From the NCBI GenBank assembly GCA_034440555.1, contig JAWXCG010000119.1, forward strand, positions 49,954 through 113,953: a stretch of 64,000 bases of DNA. Direction: 5' to 3'. The stretch comes from 0-14-3-00-62-12 sp034440555 (GTDB taxonomy: Bacteria; Pseudomonadota; Gammaproteobacteria; Xanthomonadales; Ahniellaceae). Of the stretch, positions 35,978-44,681 are shown piece by piece; position 1 is the stretch's first letter; each line of letters starts with the position of its first letter. The notes below the pieces were generated by a model. It ran no database searches and was not told the DNA's origin. It worked only from the letters and a program-made list of their open reading frames with translations. A program made the translations under genes and the position numbers.

Positions 35978-36289
35978 ATGACGACCAAGTCCGAATTAAT
36001 TGAAGCTATGTCCAAGCGCCAGAAGCATCTGGCGCATCATGATGTAGAGCTGGGCGTCAAGGAAGTCTTGGAGCACATCAGCCATGCGCTGTCCAAGGGT
36101 GAGCGAATCGAGATCCGCGGTTTTGGAAGTTTCTCGTTGCATTTTCGCCCGCCACGCCTAGGACGCAACCCCAAGACTGGCGAGTCCGTGGCCCTGCCCG
36201 GAAAGTACGTTCCCTATTTCAAACCCGGCAAGGAACTGCGCGATCGTGTCAACGGCGTTGATTCCGGGCCCGATCATATTGTGGGCTGA
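35978..36289 (+). CDS. ihfB: Integration host factor subunit beta
   Basis: A 103-residue HU/IHF-family DNA-bending protein. TKSELIEAM at the start, GERIEIRGFGSFSLHFRPPRLGRNPKTG (in parts) and the DNA-intercalating arm with P in RNPKTGE, then VPYFKPGKELRDRVN. It pairs with IhfA encoded elsewhere. rpsA-ihfB adjacency identifies it as the beta subunit. Confidence 0.96.
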   Translation: MTTKSELIEAMSKRQKHLAHHDVELGVKEVLEHISHALSKGERIEIRGFGSFSLHFRPPRLGRNPKTGESVALPGKYVPYFKPGKELRDRVNGVDSGPDHIVG

Positions 36290-36329
36290 GTCAGCCTGCG
36301 GCGACCCCCTACAGTATTCGGACTAGACC

Positions 36330-36599
36330 ATGCCACGCTGGATCGTCCTGCCCCTGGCATTGCTTCTGGCCATCCTCGCGCTCTTTTTCTTTATGGCGAA
36401 TCGTGAGATCGCCGTAGTCGACCTCTATTTCGTCGAGTTTTCCCTGCCGATTGGCGTGCTGATTCCAATGGTGCTGTTCTTTGGGTGCCTCATCGCCGGA
36501 TTGATCTTGATCGCCGGCGTCGTCGTTCCGCAGCGTCTGCGTTTGCGCGCCCTGGCACGGGAGTTGGAGACCACGCAGCAGCAACGTGATAGCGCATGA
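36330..36599 (+). CDS. lapA: LapA family membrane protein
   Basis: An 89-residue inner-membrane protein with two transmembrane helices (LPLALLLAILALFFFMA and LIPMVLFFGCLIAGLILIAGV) and a short cytoplasmic coiled coil (RLRALARELETTQQQRD). LapA acts with LapB in lipopolysaccharide assembly control. It overlaps lapB by ATGA and follows ihfB by 40 bases. Confidence 0.9.
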   Translation: MPRWIVLPLALLLAILALFFFMANREIAVVDLYFVEFSLPIGVLIPMVLFFGCLIAGLILIAGVVVPQRLRLRALARELETTQQQRDSA

Positions 36600-37771
36600 T
36601 CAGTGGCAGCATGTCGATCTGGCTGGCATTGCTGTGCGGTTTGCTGATCGGATATGTGATCGCACGGCGCGGTACCGAGCGCATCAAGGGGCTTCAGGTC
36701 GACAAGCTGCGCCGCAACTATTTTCGCGGTTTGAATTTCCTGCTCAACGAGCAACCCGACAAGGCGATCGAAGTTTTTCTGCAGATCGCTGAAGTCGACA
36801 ACCACACAGTGGAAACTCATTTAGCGCTGGGAAGTCTGTTTCGGCGCCGCGGCGAAGCCGATCGCGCGATCCGGCTGCACCAAAATCTGATTGCACGCCC
36901 CAATCTGACGGCCGATCAAAAGTCGGTGGCACTACTGGAGCTAGGCGAGGATTACATGCGTGCCGGGCTTCTGGATCGGGCCGAAGTGTTGTTTACCGAT
37001 CTGCTCACTGTGGATACACATGCGGCGCCGGCGTTGCGCCAGTTGATCTCGATCTGCCAACAGGAACGCGACTGGTTTCGTGCCATCGAGCACACGCGGC
37101 GCCTGGAAAAGATCACCGGTGAAAACCAGGGCAGGTTGATCGCGCATTTTCTCTCCGAACTCGCCAACGCGGCCTGTCAGAAAGGTGACGTCGCCAGCGC
37201 TGAGAATCTGGTTCGAGAAGCCAATCATAGCGATCGTCACGCGGTGCGGCCGCGATTGATCGAGGGTCGTCTTGCGATGCAGCGCGGCGACTGGCGGTCG
37301 GCCGCAAACGCGTTTGAGAAGGCACTCGAGAACGACGTCGATTTTGTGCCCGAGGCGCTGCCACAGATCATACTTTGCCTGGAAAAACTGCAGGAGCCAA
37401 TGCGCATACGCAGTTACCTGGAGAGCTTGTCCGAACGTTACCCTGGAGTTTCGCCAGTGCTGGCAATGGCGCGTCGCATTGAGGACGAAGAGGGGATCGG
37501 ACCGGCAATGACCTATTTGTCCAAACGGCTGCGTCAGCGGCCGTCTGTACGTGGTCTGGCGGCACTGGTCGAGTTGCAAATCCAGGCCAGTCAGGGTGAA
37601 GCGCGCGAGCAGCTGATGAGCCTGCGCGAACTGTTTCGACAGTTGATTGCCGACCAGGCAGTGTACCGCTGCAGCTACTGCGGCTTTGGTTCCCGATCGC
37701 ATTTTTGGCAGTGTCCCGGCTGCAAGAATTGGGGCTCGATCAAACCGGTGCACGGCGTGGCTGGGGACTGA
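36596..37771 (+). CDS. lapB: Lipopolysaccharide assembly protein LapB
   Basis: A 391-residue protein: N-terminal transmembrane anchor (IWLALLCGLLIGYVIARRG), a cytoplasmic array of TPR-like helices (about 35-340; RNYFRGLNFLLNEQPDKAIE begins it), and a rubredoxin-like metal site at the C-terminus (CSYCGFGSRSHFWQCPGCKNWG, two CxxC pairs). LapB directs FtsH to degrade LpxC, balancing LPS synthesis. Its position next to two polysaccharide genes suits that role. Confidence 0.95.
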   Translation: MISGSMSIWLALLCGLLIGYVIARRGTERIKGLQVDKLRRNYFRGLNFLLNEQPDKAIEVFLQIAEVDNHTVETHLALGSLFRRRGEADRAIRLHQNLIARPNLTADQKSVALLELGEDYMRAGLLDRAEVLFTDLLTVDTHAAPALRQLISICQQERDWFRAIEHTRRLEKITGENQGRLIAHFLSELANAACQKGDVASAENLVREANHSDRHAVRPRLIEGRLAMQRGDWRSAANAFEKALENDVDFVPEALPQIILCLEKLQEPMRIRSYLESLSERYPGVSPVLAMARRIEDEEGIGPAMTYLSKRLRQRPSVRGLAALVELQIQASQGEAREQLMSLRELFRQLIADQAVYRCSYCGFGSRSHFWQCPGCKNWGSIKPVHGVAGD

Positions 37772-37773
37772 CG

Positions 37774-38889
37774 TTGTTCGCGTTTGCGCTGGCATTTGTC
37801 GCGTCGATAGTTTCGGTCGGTGCCTTGCGTCGACTACTGCTTGCCATGGAAATGGTTGACCATCCAGGTCAGCGCCGCCTTCATCATGCTCCGATTCCGC
37901 GAGGCGGTGGGCTCGGGATCGTAGGCGCAGCGATGAGTGTGATGCTGCTTGCGTCGACGAACCCGGTGCGTTCCGATCTGTTGTCGTTGAATGTCGGGCT
38001 GCTGCTGGTCGCGGGCATTGGCTGGTGGGACGACAGACGGGGACTGGGCATCGCACCGCGACTACTGGTTCACGCGCTTGCCGGGGCCGCCGTTTGGTGG
38101 TGGTTGGCGTGGCACGTGCCAATCATGACGCCCGCTGCATCGCTGTGGGGTGGGCTGAGTCTGATCGCCGTAACTACGGGCGTCGTGGTATCCATAAACT
38201 TGCACAACTTCATCGATGGCGCCAATGGCCTGTTGGGCATCCAGGCGTTGTTCGTTCTCGCCATGCTCAGCGTGCTGGCGCTAAACCTGGACCCAGGCTT
38301 GTCGTTTTCGATGGCTTGCAGTGCCGGTGCGATCGCGGGGTTTCTACCGTGGAATTTCCCCAAGGCGCGCATCTTCCTGGGCGATGTCGGCAGCGGAGCA
38401 ATCGGGTTTCTGCTGGCGGTGTTTACTTTGTGGGCGTTGATGACTGGTTCAATCTCGTTGCTCGAGGCTGCGTTGGTGCATTCTCTGGTACTGATCGACG
38501 GTCTTTGTACTCTGGCATTTCGGATGTACTCGGGGCGCCGCTGGTGGCGCGCACACCGTGAGCATCTGTATCAGTGGTTGGTGCGATCAGGGCATTCGCA
38601 TGCCAGGGTAGTGATCGTGGTTCAGGGGTGGAACCTGATCATGGTGCTGCCACTGATGCTTTGGCTAAACGGCCACCCAAGAAATTCCGGGCCATCCGGC
38701 GGCGCTGAACTTGTCGCATTCGACACGGGTCTTGAAGATCCGACTGACGTCGTCTTGGTAGCTGCAGTGTTTGCCGTTGGCGTTTACACTTGGTGGACGA
38801 CCAAGCGTAGGCTTCTGCGTGCGCATCGGGCAAAATGGCGATATGAAAAAAAATACAGTGCTGGAACTTTCGAGGGCGGCTCGAGCTGA
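37774..38889 (+). CDS. Polyprenyl-phosphate sugar-1-phosphate transferase, MraY/WecA family (WbpL-like)
   Basis: A ~371-residue polytopic membrane enzyme that starts lipid-linked polysaccharide synthesis by moving a sugar-1-phosphate onto undecaprenyl phosphate. The catalytic DD in GWWDDRRGLG, NFIDGANGLLG, and FLGDVGSGAIGF are the family loops; roughly ten hydrophobic helices. The start is uncertain: no in-frame ATG lies before residue ~25 of the first helix region. TTG 37774, three bases after lapB with GGGGA upstream, is my choice; TTG 37705 or GTG 37711 inside lapB are alternatives. Confidence 0.82.
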   Translation: MFAFALAFVASIVSVGALRRLLLAMEMVDHPGQRRLHHAPIPRGGGLGIVGAAMSVMLLASTNPVRSDLLSLNVGLLLVAGIGWWDDRRGLGIAPRLLVHALAGAAVWWWLAWHVPIMTPAASLWGGLSLIAVTTGVVVSINLHNFIDGANGLLGIQALFVLAMLSVLALNLDPGLSFSMACSAGAIAGFLPWNFPKARIFLGDVGSGAIGFLLAVFTLWALMTGSISLLEAALVHSLVLIDGLCTLAFRMYSGRRWWRAHREHLYQWLVRSGHSHARVVIVVQGWNLIMVLPLMLWLNGHPRNSGPSGGAELVAFDTGLEDPTDVVLVAAVFAVGVYTWWTTKRRLLRAHRAKWRYEKKYSAGTFEGGSS

Positions 38890-38892
38890 CGC

Positions 38893-40785
38893 ATGAAGCT
38901 GCGCACGATCATTGCCTATATCCACCCACGCCTGGCCGTGGTCGCGCACGATCTTGGTATGGTCTGGCTGGCATGGTTCAGTGCCAACTGGATCCGATAC
39001 AACCTGTTGCCCATAGCGCCGCCGATCCCGCCTTTCGGTCCTGAGTATGCGATCGTGCTGGGCTTGCAAGGACTGGTGCTGTACTGGACGGGTCTTTATC
39101 GCGGCTTATGGCGGTTCGCCAGTCTTCCAGACCTGTGGAACATCGCTCGCGGTAGTCTGATTGGCACTACGGCAATCGCCATAGGGCTGTTTCTATTTGA
39201 CCGCCTTGAGGGCACACCGCGCGCGGTACTCGGCATCTATCCGTTGATGTTGCTGGTGTTGTTGGGTATGCCGCGAATGCTGTATCGATTGTGGAAGGAC
39301 AGCCGCCAGGATGGTGGCCCGCATGCGACTGCCAAGCGTGTACTGATACTCGGGGCCGGTCGTGCGGGCGAGACCCTGGTGCGTGATCTGCGCCGCGAGA
39401 CCCAGTATCGGCCGGTCGGTTTTCTCGACGACAATGTTGCACTCAAGGGCGCCAAGCTGCACGGTATTCCGGTGCTCGGTCCGATCGACCAATTGCCGCA
39501 GCTCGCCGGCGAAGTGGCGGCCGAGATGGTCTTGATCGCGATTCCATCGGCCAGCAACCAGCAGATGCAACGCGTGGTTTCATTGTGCGAGCAAAGCGGA
39601 CTGCCGTTTCGTACGGTGCCGCGCTTGCAGGACGTGGTCGAAGGGCGATCCAACTTCAACGAATTGAAGGAAGTGGCGATCGAGGACCTGCTGGGGCGTG
39701 ACCCCGTGGCGTTGGACTGGACGGCGATCCGCATTGGAATCGCCGGTAAGCGCGTTCTGGTCACCGGTGGAGGCGGTTCGATTGGCGCGGAGCTATGTCG
39801 TCAGGTGGCGCGCCTGGGTGTCGAATCGATGACCGTTCTCGAGCTGACTGAATTCAATCTGTATCGAATTGAACAAGAGCTGAGAGCTGAATTTCCCGAC
39901 CTGGTGCTGAACGCAGTGCTGGGCGATTGCGGCGATGCCGCAGTGTGCGAACGAGTGTTTGAGCGTCATCGGCCAAATGCGGTGTTCCATGCCGCCGCCT
40001 TCAAGCATGTACCGTTGTTGCAGGAACAGGTGCGTGAGGCGGTGCGCAACAATGTATTGGGCACCCAGGTGCTGGCCTTGGCCGCTGAGCGATACCAAGT
40101 CGAAACGTTTGTGTTGATCTCAACGGACAAGGCGGTAAATCCGTCCAGTGTCATGGGCGCGAGCAAACGAGCCGCCGAAGTGTTCTGTCAGTCATTCGCG
40201 CAGCATGCCAAAACGCATTTCATTACCGTGCGTTTCGGCAATGTGCTTGATTCGGCCGGCAGCGTCGTGCCTTTGTTCCGCGAGCAGATTCGACGCGGCG
40301 GACCCGTTACCGTCACCCATCCGGAAATCTCGCGCTACTTCATGACCATTCCCGAGGCCTGCCAGTTGATTTTGCAGGCGGCAGTTCTGGGCCGTGGCGG
40401 CGAAATTTACGCGCTCGACATGGGTGAGCCAGTGCGCATCCGATATCTTGCCGAGCAGATGATTCTGCTCGCCGGGAAAGTGCCGGACCGGGACATACGC
40501 ATTACTTATTCTGGTCTGCGCTCCGGTGAAAAGTTGTTCGAAGAGCTGTTCCACGAACAGGAAGACTACGAAAGCACCGGACACCCGAAGATTTTTCTGG
40601 CGCAACCCCGGTTCGTGGCATGGGTCGAACTCAATTCTGCGCTGCGTCAGGCCGAAGCGGCCGTGCGGCACTTCGACGAAAAGGACGTGCTCCGCTGTCT
40701 GCGCTTGCTGGTCCCGGAGTTCGATGTAGAACGCGGACACGCCGCTGAGCCAGACGTGGTGTCGATTCATCGTGCCAGGCAGTGA
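38893..40785 (+). CDS. Membrane-bound nucleotide-sugar 4,6-dehydratase (WbpM/CapD-like)
   Basis: A 630-residue protein. Four N-terminal transmembrane helices (about 12-125) lead to a first Rossmann domain (RVLILGAGRAGETLVRDL) and the catalytic NAD(P)-binding dehydratase domain (VLVTGGGGSIGAELCRQ near 295). The active-site triad is the Ser-Met-Lys type (DKAVNPSSVMGASKRAAE), as in WbpM/FlaA1 UDP-GlcNAc C6 dehydratases rather than Ser-Tyr-Lys. It likely supplies UDP-4-keto-6-deoxy sugar for surface polysaccharide. It follows the WbpL-like gene by three bases. Confidence 0.92.
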   Translation: MKLRTIIAYIHPRLAVVAHDLGMVWLAWFSANWIRYNLLPIAPPIPPFGPEYAIVLGLQGLVLYWTGLYRGLWRFASLPDLWNIARGSLIGTTAIAIGLFLFDRLEGTPRAVLGIYPLMLLVLLGMPRMLYRLWKDSRQDGGPHATAKRVLILGAGRAGETLVRDLRRETQYRPVGFLDDNVALKGAKLHGIPVLGPIDQLPQLAGEVAAEMVLIAIPSASNQQMQRVVSLCEQSGLPFRTVPRLQDVVEGRSNFNELKEVAIEDLLGRDPVALDWTAIRIGIAGKRVLVTGGGGSIGAELCRQVARLGVESMTVLELTEFNLYRIEQELRAEFPDLVLNAVLGDCGDAAVCERVFERHRPNAVFHAAAFKHVPLLQEQVREAVRNNVLGTQVLALAAERYQVETFVLISTDKAVNPSSVMGASKRAAEVFCQSFAQHAKTHFITVRFGNVLDSAGSVVPLFREQIRRGGPVTVTHPEISRYFMTIPEACQLILQAAVLGRGGEIYALDMGEPVRIRYLAEQMILLAGKVPDRDIRITYSGLRSGEKLFEELFHEQEDYESTGHPKIFLAQPRFVAWVELNSALRQAEAAVRHFDEKDVLRCLRLLVPEFDVERGHAAEPDVVSIHRARQ

Positions 40786-40929
40786 ATCCGATCGATCAAG
40801 CTACTACGCTGCTGGTTGATGTTCCCAGCGCCCGAAAGTAGCTGTCCCATCCAGTTCTAGCGCAACGGCAACCGCAATCGCCCGCAAGCAATCCGGGCAG
40901 ATGCACTAATCCGTTGTTGTCGCGTTGTT

Positions 40930-40958
40930 GATGCGCAGTCCTGGAGCGACTGCGCATC
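40930..40958. terminator. Hairpin between the convergent WbpM-like gene and rne
   Basis: Perfect 11-bp inverted repeat GATGCGCAGTC / GACTGCGCATC with a 7-base loop, placed between two genes that converge. No T-run on either side, so it is probably a shared 3' end stabiliser or weak two-way terminator. Confidence 0.5.
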
Positions 40959-40970
40959 GATTCAATGCGA

Positions 40971-43900
40971 TCAGGGCAGGGGGCGCTCGGCTTCAACACC
41001 CAGCGCAGATTCTGCAACCACAACCGCGTTGGCAATCTCCGGCGAAGGTGACACGGTGACGGGCTCTTCACTATCGCTGCGAATTGCCTCGTCGTTCGCT
41101 GGCGTGATGACGACCGAACTGATCTGGATGGGTTGCGCATGCTGCACGGCCGTAACCGGTGCCGGTGTGTCGACAGGCGCAGGAGCATCATCAACCGCAA
41201 CAGAATGTTCTGCGATTGGTGCTGTGCTGACAACGCTCGATACCGGACGGGCTGGTGGCTCCGAAAACAGATGGGACTGCGAATGTGCTGCGATCGATAC
41301 CGCCACCGACAACGGGTTGTGACGCGGAATATCGATACGCGGCAGATCCTGTCGCGGCCGCCGTTGCGGCGCGCGCTCCACTTGCGTCGGTTCAGAGGCA
41401 ACTGAGATCGGCGAGTGATCGTCAAGCACCGCTGGCTCAGCAACAGATTGTGCAGTATCGCCCACTCTGGCGCCCTCTCTGGGCTCAGCGAGGGAGTCAG
41501 ACTTAGCGGATGTGTCCGCCAGAGTTGGCGCGCTTGCAACCAGCGCAAACTCTGTTTCCACCGTCGCTGCTGGCATGTTGACCGGAGCGTTATCCATGGC
41601 GTACGTTGCAGCTGGCGCTGAATTCATTCCATTTGCGGAGCTGACTTCGGCAGCCTCGTGGTCGCTAGCAACCATGACCGGAGCGACTGACGCGGATTCA
41701 GCAACGCTATCGTGATCATCTTCGTCGTCCAAATCGACTTCATCAATGCCTGAGTCTGCGTTCAGCGACTCGGCACCAGCGGTTGCGACACTGCGGTCAC
41801 CACGACGACGACGACGGCCACCGCGACGCCCGCGGCGGCGCTTGCCATCGCCATCAAGTGCGCTGGCGCTCGGGTCTTGCTCAAAATCGCCGATAATAGG
41901 TGTTGACGCTGATGCGGTCGTTTCTGTCGTGCCGACTGCAGGCACTCCGAGCAGGAACTTGTCGTCCAACGCTTCAGGTGTCACAGATAGCGCGGCGGCA
42001 ACAACCGCTGCATTCGGCGCCGCGACGTGTGCCTTTCCTGCGCCCTGTGCTTGTGCTGCTGCGGCCTTCGGCTCGTTGCGCCCAGAGTGTCCCGACTGTT
42101 GTGCTTGGGTCTTTTGTTGCTGATTGGGCTGCTGCTTCTTGCCTTGCGCTTCCTGGCGTTGCGCCGGATTGGTTTGTTGCACCGGGCGATCAGCACGCGG
42201 TTCACGTTTGTCATCACGCTTGCGTTCATAGCGTTCGTTGCGGTTCTTGCCGTGACGGTCATGGTCACGCCCGCTCTGCGGTGGACGACTCGGCGGTTGG
42301 CCAGAGCGCGACTTCGGATCGTTGCTGCTCGCTGACTTGGCCAATGGCTTCGCATTTTCGGTGGTCGATGGACCCGACGAGAACCAGGCGGCCATGCGCG
42401 CGAAGAACCCGGGTTTGGGTGCAGCCACGGCAGCGACGGCCCGATGCGAAGCGGCCGGTTTGATCACTTCGATCTGCTCGTGTTCCGGCTTCATCGGCGC
42501 TGGGGCCATCGGAGCAATACGCGTCACTGCAGGCTTCTCGGCTTCGGCTAGAGGCTGAGTCGATGCGGGCAGGGGCGTCGCGGCGGCGACTGTGATTCGC
42601 TCGTAGCTGGGCTGAGTTTCCATCGCCACTTCGCTGGAGCGGATGCGCTTGATCTCATAATGCGGGGTATGCAATTTTTCGTCGGCGACGATGACCAGAA
42701 TCGCTTCCTGACGCTTTTCGATTTCTGCGACTGCGTGGCGCTTTTCGTTGAGCAGAAAGTTGGCCACGCCGACCGGCACCTGGATCAGTACCTGGCCGGT
42801 GTTGTCTTTCATGGCCTCTTCTTCGGCGATGCGCAGAATAGACAATGACAGTGACTCGACGCCGCGAATATGGCCATGGCCTTCGCAGCGTGGGCAAACA
42901 TTTTGCGAGGCTTCACCTAGCGATGGACGCAGACGCTGACGCGAAAGCTCGAGCAGGCCAAAGCGTGAGATGCGGCCAAGTTGCACACGTGCGCGGTCCA
43001 CCTTCATCGAATCGCGCAGGCGGTCTTCCACTTCGCGTTGATGCTTGCTTGACTCCATGTCGATGAAGTCGATGACCACCAGGCCGCCGAGGTCACGGAT
43101 GCGCAGTTGACGTGCGATCTCGACCGCGGCTTCGAGATTGGTATTGAATGCGGTTTCCTCGATGTCACCGCCCTTTGTCGCCTTTGCCGAATTGATATCG
43201 ACCGAGGTCAGTGCCTCGGTGTGATCAATGACGATGGCACCGCCCGAAGGAAGGCGCACATTGCGTTCGAACGCATTCTCGATCTGCATTTCGATCTGGA
43301 AGCGGGAGAACAGCGGCACCGTGTCTTTGTAAAGCTTGAGCTTGCGAATATTCTGCGGCATGACCTGCTGCATGAATTCGCGTGCATCGTTGAACAATTC
43401 GTCGTGGTCGATCAGGATTTCGCCGACGTCGTTGCGCAGATAATCGCGCAACGCACGAATGATCAGCTTGGATTCCTGATAGACAAGAAATGGCGCTTTG
43501 CGCGATTTCCCTGCCTCGGAAATTGATTCCCAGACTTTGAGCAGGTAATCGAGATCCCATTGCAGTTCTTCGGCATCGCGGCCCAGCCCTGCGGTGCGGA
43601 TGATCATGCCCATTTCGTCGGGCAACTTGAGTTCATCCATCGTGTCTTTGAGATTTTGCCGATCATCGCCCTCGATCCGGCGCGAAACGCCGCCAGCGCG
43701 CGGATTATTAGGCATCAGAACCAGGTAGCGACCAGCCAGACTTATAAAGGTGGTCAGCGCTGCGCCTTTGTTGCCGCGTTCTTCCTTTTCGACCTGGACG
43801 ACCACTTCCTGGCCTTCCTTGAGCAACTCGCGGATATTGGCCTTGTTTGGATCGAGTCCGGGTGTGAAGAAATCTCGGCTTATTTCTTTGAGTGGCAAGA

Positions 43901-44099
43901 AGCCGTGTCGTTCGGCGCCGTATTCGACAAAGCAGGCTTCGAGGCTGGGCTCGACGCGAGTGACACGCCCCTTGTAGATGTTCGATTTTTTCTGTTCGCG
44001 GGAGGGAACTTCGATATCCAGGTCAAATAGAGTCTGGCCATCGACGATAGCCACGCGCAACTCTTCACGCTGAGTTGCGTTGATCAACATACGCTTCAT
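40971..44099 (-). CDS. rne: Ribonuclease E
   Basis: A 1042-residue endoribonuclease and degradosome scaffold. The N-terminal catalytic half holds an S1 domain (about 38-120; IYKGRVTRVEPSLEACFVEYG), RNase H-like and 5'-sensor parts, the DNase I-like catalytic site with D301 (TSVDINSAKATKG) and D344 (VIDFIDMES), and the Zn-link CPRCEGHG. The C-terminal half is low complexity: Arg/Asp/Gln-rich RNA-binding stretches, an Arg-Gly block near residue 765, then an acidic Ala/Val/Glu tail for partner proteins. It is longer and more divergent after residue ~510, as is normal. ATG 44099. Confidence 0.97.
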   Translation of the reverse strand: MKRMLINATQREELRVAIVDGQTLFDLDIEVPSREQKKSNIYKGRVTRVEPSLEACFVEYGAERHGFLPLKEISRDFFTPGLDPNKANIRELLKEGQEVVVQVEKEERGNKGAALTTFISLAGRYLVLMPNNPRAGGVSRRIEGDDRQNLKDTMDELKLPDEMGMIIRTAGLGRDAEELQWDLDYLLKVWESISEAGKSRKAPFLVYQESKLIIRALRDYLRNDVGEILIDHDELFNDAREFMQQVMPQNIRKLKLYKDTVPLFSRFQIEMQIENAFERNVRLPSGGAIVIDHTEALTSVDINSAKATKGGDIEETAFNTNLEAAVEIARQLRIRDLGGLVVIDFIDMESSKHQREVEDRLRDSMKVDRARVQLGRISRFGLLELSRQRLRPSLGEASQNVCPRCEGHGHIRGVESLSLSILRIAEEEAMKDNTGQVLIQVPVGVANFLLNEKRHAVAEIEKRQEAILVIVADEKLHTPHYEIKRIRSSEVAMETQPSYERITVAAATPLPASTQPLAEAEKPAVTRIAPMAPAPMKPEHEQIEVIKPAASHRAVAAVAAPKPGFFARMAAWFSSGPSTTENAKPLAKSASSNDPKSRSGQPPSRPPQSGRDHDRHGKNRNERYERKRDDKREPRADRPVQQTNPAQRQEAQGKKQQPNQQQKTQAQQSGHSGRNEPKAAAAQAQGAGKAHVAAPNAAVVAAALSVTPEALDDKFLLGVPAVGTTETTASASTPIIGDFEQDPSASALDGDGKRRRGRRGGRRRRRGDRSVATAGAESLNADSGIDEVDLDDEDDHDSVAESASVAPVMVASDHEAAEVSSANGMNSAPAATYAMDNAPVNMPAATVETEFALVASAPTLADTSAKSDSLAEPREGARVGDTAQSVAEPAVLDDHSPISVASEPTQVERAPQRRPRQDLPRIDIPRHNPLSVAVSIAAHSQSHLFSEPPARPVSSVVSTAPIAEHSVAVDDAPAPVDTPAPVTAVQHAQPIQISSVVITPANDEAIRSDSEEPVTVSPSPEIANAVVVAESALGVEAERPLP

Positions 44100-44173
44100 T
44101 TTTAGTGTTTCCTGTAACGCTCCTTCGATCGCCCGCTTCAGCGGTCATTCCAGCCAGCGGCGCTTGGGGCGCT

Positions 44174-44332
44174 AGGGGTCGTAACCAAACAACTTGGACA
44201 GGTTGCGCAGGACTTTGGTCCGCCCGCGTGGCGCGCAAGGAGGCGCATAGTCAAACTATGCAACCCTTTGCGCAACGATGCGGGCGGGCTAAAAGACCAG
44301 CTAAATGTCTAAGTTATTTGGTTACGACCCCT
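44174..44332. repeat. 159-bp near-perfect palindromic element upstream of rne
   Basis: The element reads almost the same on both strands over its full 159 bp, centred at 44253. Outer arms AGGGGTCGTAACCAAA match exactly and the first 27 bases match at 25 positions; GCCCGC blocks pair further in; the centre is GCATAGT CAA ACTATGC. It lies 75 bases upstream of the rne start codon on the minus strand, probably inside the rne leader. No ORF and no clear target duplication. It is unrelated in sequence to the 17714/20738 repeat. The shape fits a palindromic REP/MITE-like mobile repeat. Confidence 0.75.
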
Positions 44333-44681
44333 TGGCCACGCCAAGCTGCCAAACGGGTTGAACGATGCGGCGATACGAGATTCGGGAACGCTTGCTGCAT
44401 TACGGACTGAAGAATTCCGGCTCAGACCATGCCGGTCGGTGTGCGTCTCACCGAAGCGTTTCCGAAATATGGATTCGCCATATTTGGAGACGCCGCAAAG
44501 GCCCGCCGAAGCAGCTAGGATGCGCGGCACACGAGGGCCAATTGGCCGTCGATGCTCGAACCGCAGTCCGCTGCAGCGGGCGCGAAAAGCCAAATCGGAG
44601 CGTTCAAGTTCTTGATCGCACGCGGCTTTCGACGCAAATCGCGGCTTGGATTGTAGCAACCGACGTGCCAAACCCGCAAAC
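44333..44681. other. rne/rluC intergenic region beyond the palindrome
   Basis: About 350 bases with no convincing gene; short open frames here are Arg/Ser-rich and lack ribosome sites. It must contain the promoters of both rne and rluC. The one clear structure is the hairpin at 44462-44487. Confidence 0.5.
44462..44487 (-). promoter_or_regulatory. Hairpin in the probable rne 5' leader
   Basis: CCGAAATATGG ATTCG CCATATTTGG: ten paired bases with one bulged base and a five-base loop, A/T-rich in a G/C-rich setting, ~360 bases upstream of the rne start. In E. coli a long rne leader with hairpins mediates RNase E autoregulation. Whether this lies within the transcript here is unknown. Confidence 0.35.

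Noticed and set aside
44100..44681. Possible small gene between rne and rluC
   Set aside because: Frames of 85-106 codons overlap on both strands across the palindromic element and lack ribosome sites or recognisable sequence.
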